From Streptomyces cyanogenus (GTDB lineage: Bacteria; Actinomycetota; Actinomycetes; Streptomycetales; Streptomycetaceae): a stretch of DNA of 64,000 bases. The first letter of the stretch is position 1, and every line of letters starts with the position of its first letter. The stretch spans positions 3,960,001 to 4,024,000 of the forward strand of contig NZ_CP071839.1 of assembly GCF_017526105.1 (NCBI RefSeq). Reading direction: 5' to 3'. A program made the position numbers and the translations under genes. Below the pieces are notes generated by a model. That model was given only the letters and a program-made list of their open reading frames with translations. It was not told the origin of the DNA and made no database searches. This document shows positions 62,603 to 64,000 of this stretch, piece after piece.

Positions 62603-63127
62603 ATGGCGATCACCATTCGAGAAGGCGGCCCGGACGACCTGCCCGTGATACTCGGCATGCTCGACAGCAGTGTGGAGTGGCTGGTCTCACAGGGACGCAC
62701 CGTGCAGTGGGGCACCGAGCCCCTGTCGGGACACGAGAAGGCGGTGCAGGCGGTCGCGCGGGCCATGGACGAGGGCACCACGTACATCGCCGAGGTGGAC
62801 GGCGTCCCGGCCGCCACCCTCACCCTCACCGACGGGCCCGGGTCCTACCTGTCCCACCTGCCGCCGCCCGGCGAGCCCGAGCGGTACATCCACTGGCTCG
62901 CCTCCGACCGCCGCTTCAAGGGGCAGGGCGCGGGCAGCGCCCTGCTCGAGCACGCGGCCGAGGTGACCCGGCGGGCCGGCGTGGGGCTGCTGCGCGTGGA
63001 CTGCTACGCGGGCGGCAACCGCAGGCTCGTCGCCTACTACGAGGCCAACGGCTTCACCCCGACGCACCCCTACACCCACGGCCCGAACGACTGGCCGGGG
63101 CAGGTACTGGCCCGGAGGGTCGACTAG
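62603..63127 (+). CDS. GNAT family N-acetyltransferase
   Basis: A 174-residue acetyltransferase: ITIREGGPDDLPVIL start, HWLASDRRFKGQGAGSALLEH with the Q/R-x-x-G-x-G/A acetyl-CoA loop near residue 110, and LVAYYEANGFTPTHPYTHG at the end. Acceptor unknown. ATG 62603 is chosen by the conserved N-terminus. Confidence 0.92.
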   Translation: MAITIREGGPDDLPVILGMLDSSVEWLVSQGRTVQWGTEPLSGHEKAVQAVARAMDEGTTYIAEVDGVPAATLTLTDGPGSYLSHLPPPGEPERYIHWLASDRRFKGQGAGSALLEHAAEVTRRAGVGLLRVDCYAGGNRRLVAYYEANGFTPTHPYTHGPNDWPGQVLARRVD

Positions 63128-63157
63128 GCCCCGGGACCTCCGGCCGGCCGGCGACGG

Positions 63158-64000
63158 TCACGCGGCCGTCGCCAGCTGCTCCTGTTCGCGCGGGACGAAG
63201 CGGACCCGCGGGTGGCCGTGGTGCCAGCCCACCGACAGGCGCAGGCCGCCGACGCGGGCCAGGACCAGGCCGACCGCGGCGGCGGCCACGGCCGACACCA
63301 CACCGCCGGCCGCGAAGCCGATCCGGGCGCCGTAGGTGTCGGTGACCCAGCCGACCACCGGCGCGCCCAGCGGCGTACCGCCCATGAACACCATCATGAA
63401 CAGGGCCATGACCCGGCCGCGCATGGCCGGGTCGGTGGCCATCTGCACGGCCGTGTTCGCGGTGACGTTCACCGTCAGGCCGAACACCCCGATCGGCACC
63501 ATGAGCAGCGCGAACAGCCAGTACGACGGGGCCACCGCGGCCACGGTCTCCAGCGTGCCGAAGGCCAGCGCGGCGGCGATCAGGACGCGCAGCCGGGCCG
63601 TGCCGCGCCGGGCGGCCAGCAGGGCGCCGACCAGGGAGCCGACGGCCATCAGGGTGTTGAAGAGGCTGTAGGCGCCGGCACCGGCGTCGAAGACGTCGTC
63701 GGCGTAGGCGGACAGCCACACCGGGAAGTTGAAGCCGAAGGTGCCGATGAAGCCGACCAGGACAATCGGCCAGATCAGCTCCGGCCGCTTCGCGACATAG
63801 CCGAGGCCCTCCCGCAGCTGGCCCTTGCCGCGCGGCGCGCGCTCGACCACGTGCAGCTCGCGGGCGCGCATCAGCAGCAGGCCGGCGATCGGCGCGGCGA
63901 AGGACAGGCCGTTGGCGAGGAACGCCCAGCCGGTGCCCACCCCGGTGATCATGAGGCCGGCGACGGCGGGGCCGACCAGCCGGGCGGACTGGAAGTTCGC
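63158..64000 (-). CDS. MFS transporter, enterobactin/drug exporter-like, 3' part
   Basis: The frame is open to the right edge, so only the C-terminal 280 residues are present. They start inside ARLVGPAVAGL and hold about eight hydrophobic segments. AMRGRVMALFMMVFMGGTPLGAPVVGW is typical of the MFS_3 (TetV/EntS-like) exporters. Substrate unknown; the N-terminal half lies beyond the window. Confidence 0.88.
   Translation of the reverse strand, partial: ANFQSARLVGPAVAGLMITGVGTGWAFLANGLSFAAPIAGLLLMRARELHVVERAPRGKGQLREGLGYVAKRPELIWPIVLVGFIGTFGFNFPVWLSAYADDVFDAGAGAYSLFNTLMAVGSLVGALLAARRGTARLRVLIAAALAFGTLETVAAVAPSYWLFALLMVPIGVFGLTVNVTANTAVQMATDPAMRGRVMALFMMVFMGGTPLGAPVVGWVTDTYGARIGFAAGGVVSAVAAAAVGLVLARVGGLRLSVGWHHGHPRVRFVPREQEQLATAA

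Overview
The window is chromosomal DNA from an actinomycete, almost certainly Streptomyces. It has very high G+C, third codon positions dominated by G and C, many GTG starts, GTGA or TGATG translational overlaps, and Streptomyces-type families (DUF397 and DUF5753 regulators, DmdR1-type iron repressor, SCO4402 family). From memory only, the order serC, acyl-CoA carboxylase, 4-coumarate:CoA ligase, citrate synthase 2, pdxH, UPF0309 SIS gene, dmdR1, purU, SCO4402 follows the S. coelicolor SCO436x-SCO441x core region, so most of the window is ordinary chromosome with small accessory patches. I saw no transposase, integrase, rRNA, tRNA or CRISPR array.

Region 1 (1-15.6 kb) is a catabolic gene set built on CoA chemistry: an NDP-forming acyl-CoA synthetase, enoyl-CoA hydratase, flavin reductase, alcohol dehydrogenase, three acyl-CoA dehydrogenases (two of them an adjacent long/short pair), an SDR, a cyclase-type hydrolase, an amidohydrolase and an AMP-forming acyl-CoA synthetase. 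Five copies of one 15-bp palindrome (consensus CTGACGGNCCGTCAG) sit in the promoters of this set. They predict a single regulon whose repressor is not in the window. Just downstream lies an EACC1 gene followed by a frameshifted, truncated caspase remnant, which looks like a decayed conflict system.

Region 2 (16-30 kb) is regulatory and housekeeping: an EF-hand protein, an anti-anti-sigma factor, an ECF sigma factor with a fused zinc-finger/DinB-like partner, purU, a substrate-binding lipoprotein, a membrane protein with ATQYLPP repeats, an XRE-TPR regulator, a primase-polymerase-like protein, an alpha/beta hydrolase lacking its nucleophile serine, dmdR1, a 50-bp minisatellite, and a SIS-domain gene with a DasR-like site between its -35 and start.

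Region 3 (30-50.3 kb) holds a PAS/GAF sensor, an orphan promoter with a tiny ORF, pdxH, citrate synthase and a 2-oxoglutarate dioxygenase preceded by a cysteine-type leader peptide. It also holds a ten-kilobase leftward operon (DinB-like protein, AtuA-like protein, acyl-CoA carboxylase beta and alpha, acyl-CoA dehydrogenase, 4-coumarate:CoA ligase-like enzyme, enoyl-CoA hydratase, TetR) resembling acyclic terpene or branched acyl-CoA catabolism. An EamA exporter, a 5'-truncated ABC ATPase and a large FAD/Fe-S oxidase with an in-frame minisatellite follow.

Region 4 (50.4-64 kb) starts with serC. It then has an accessory patch bounded by three near-identical hairpin terminators, containing a decayed gene and two WhiJ/AbaA-like regulator clusters (XRE-DUF5753, DUF397, anti-sigma-like ATPase, DUF6879 with a TTA codon). 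After that come secreted hydrolases, a SGNH hydrolase, a Uma2-family protein, an aldo/keto reductase, an RNA 2',3'-cyclic phosphodiesterase, a GNAT acetyltransferase and a truncated MFS transporter at the right edge.
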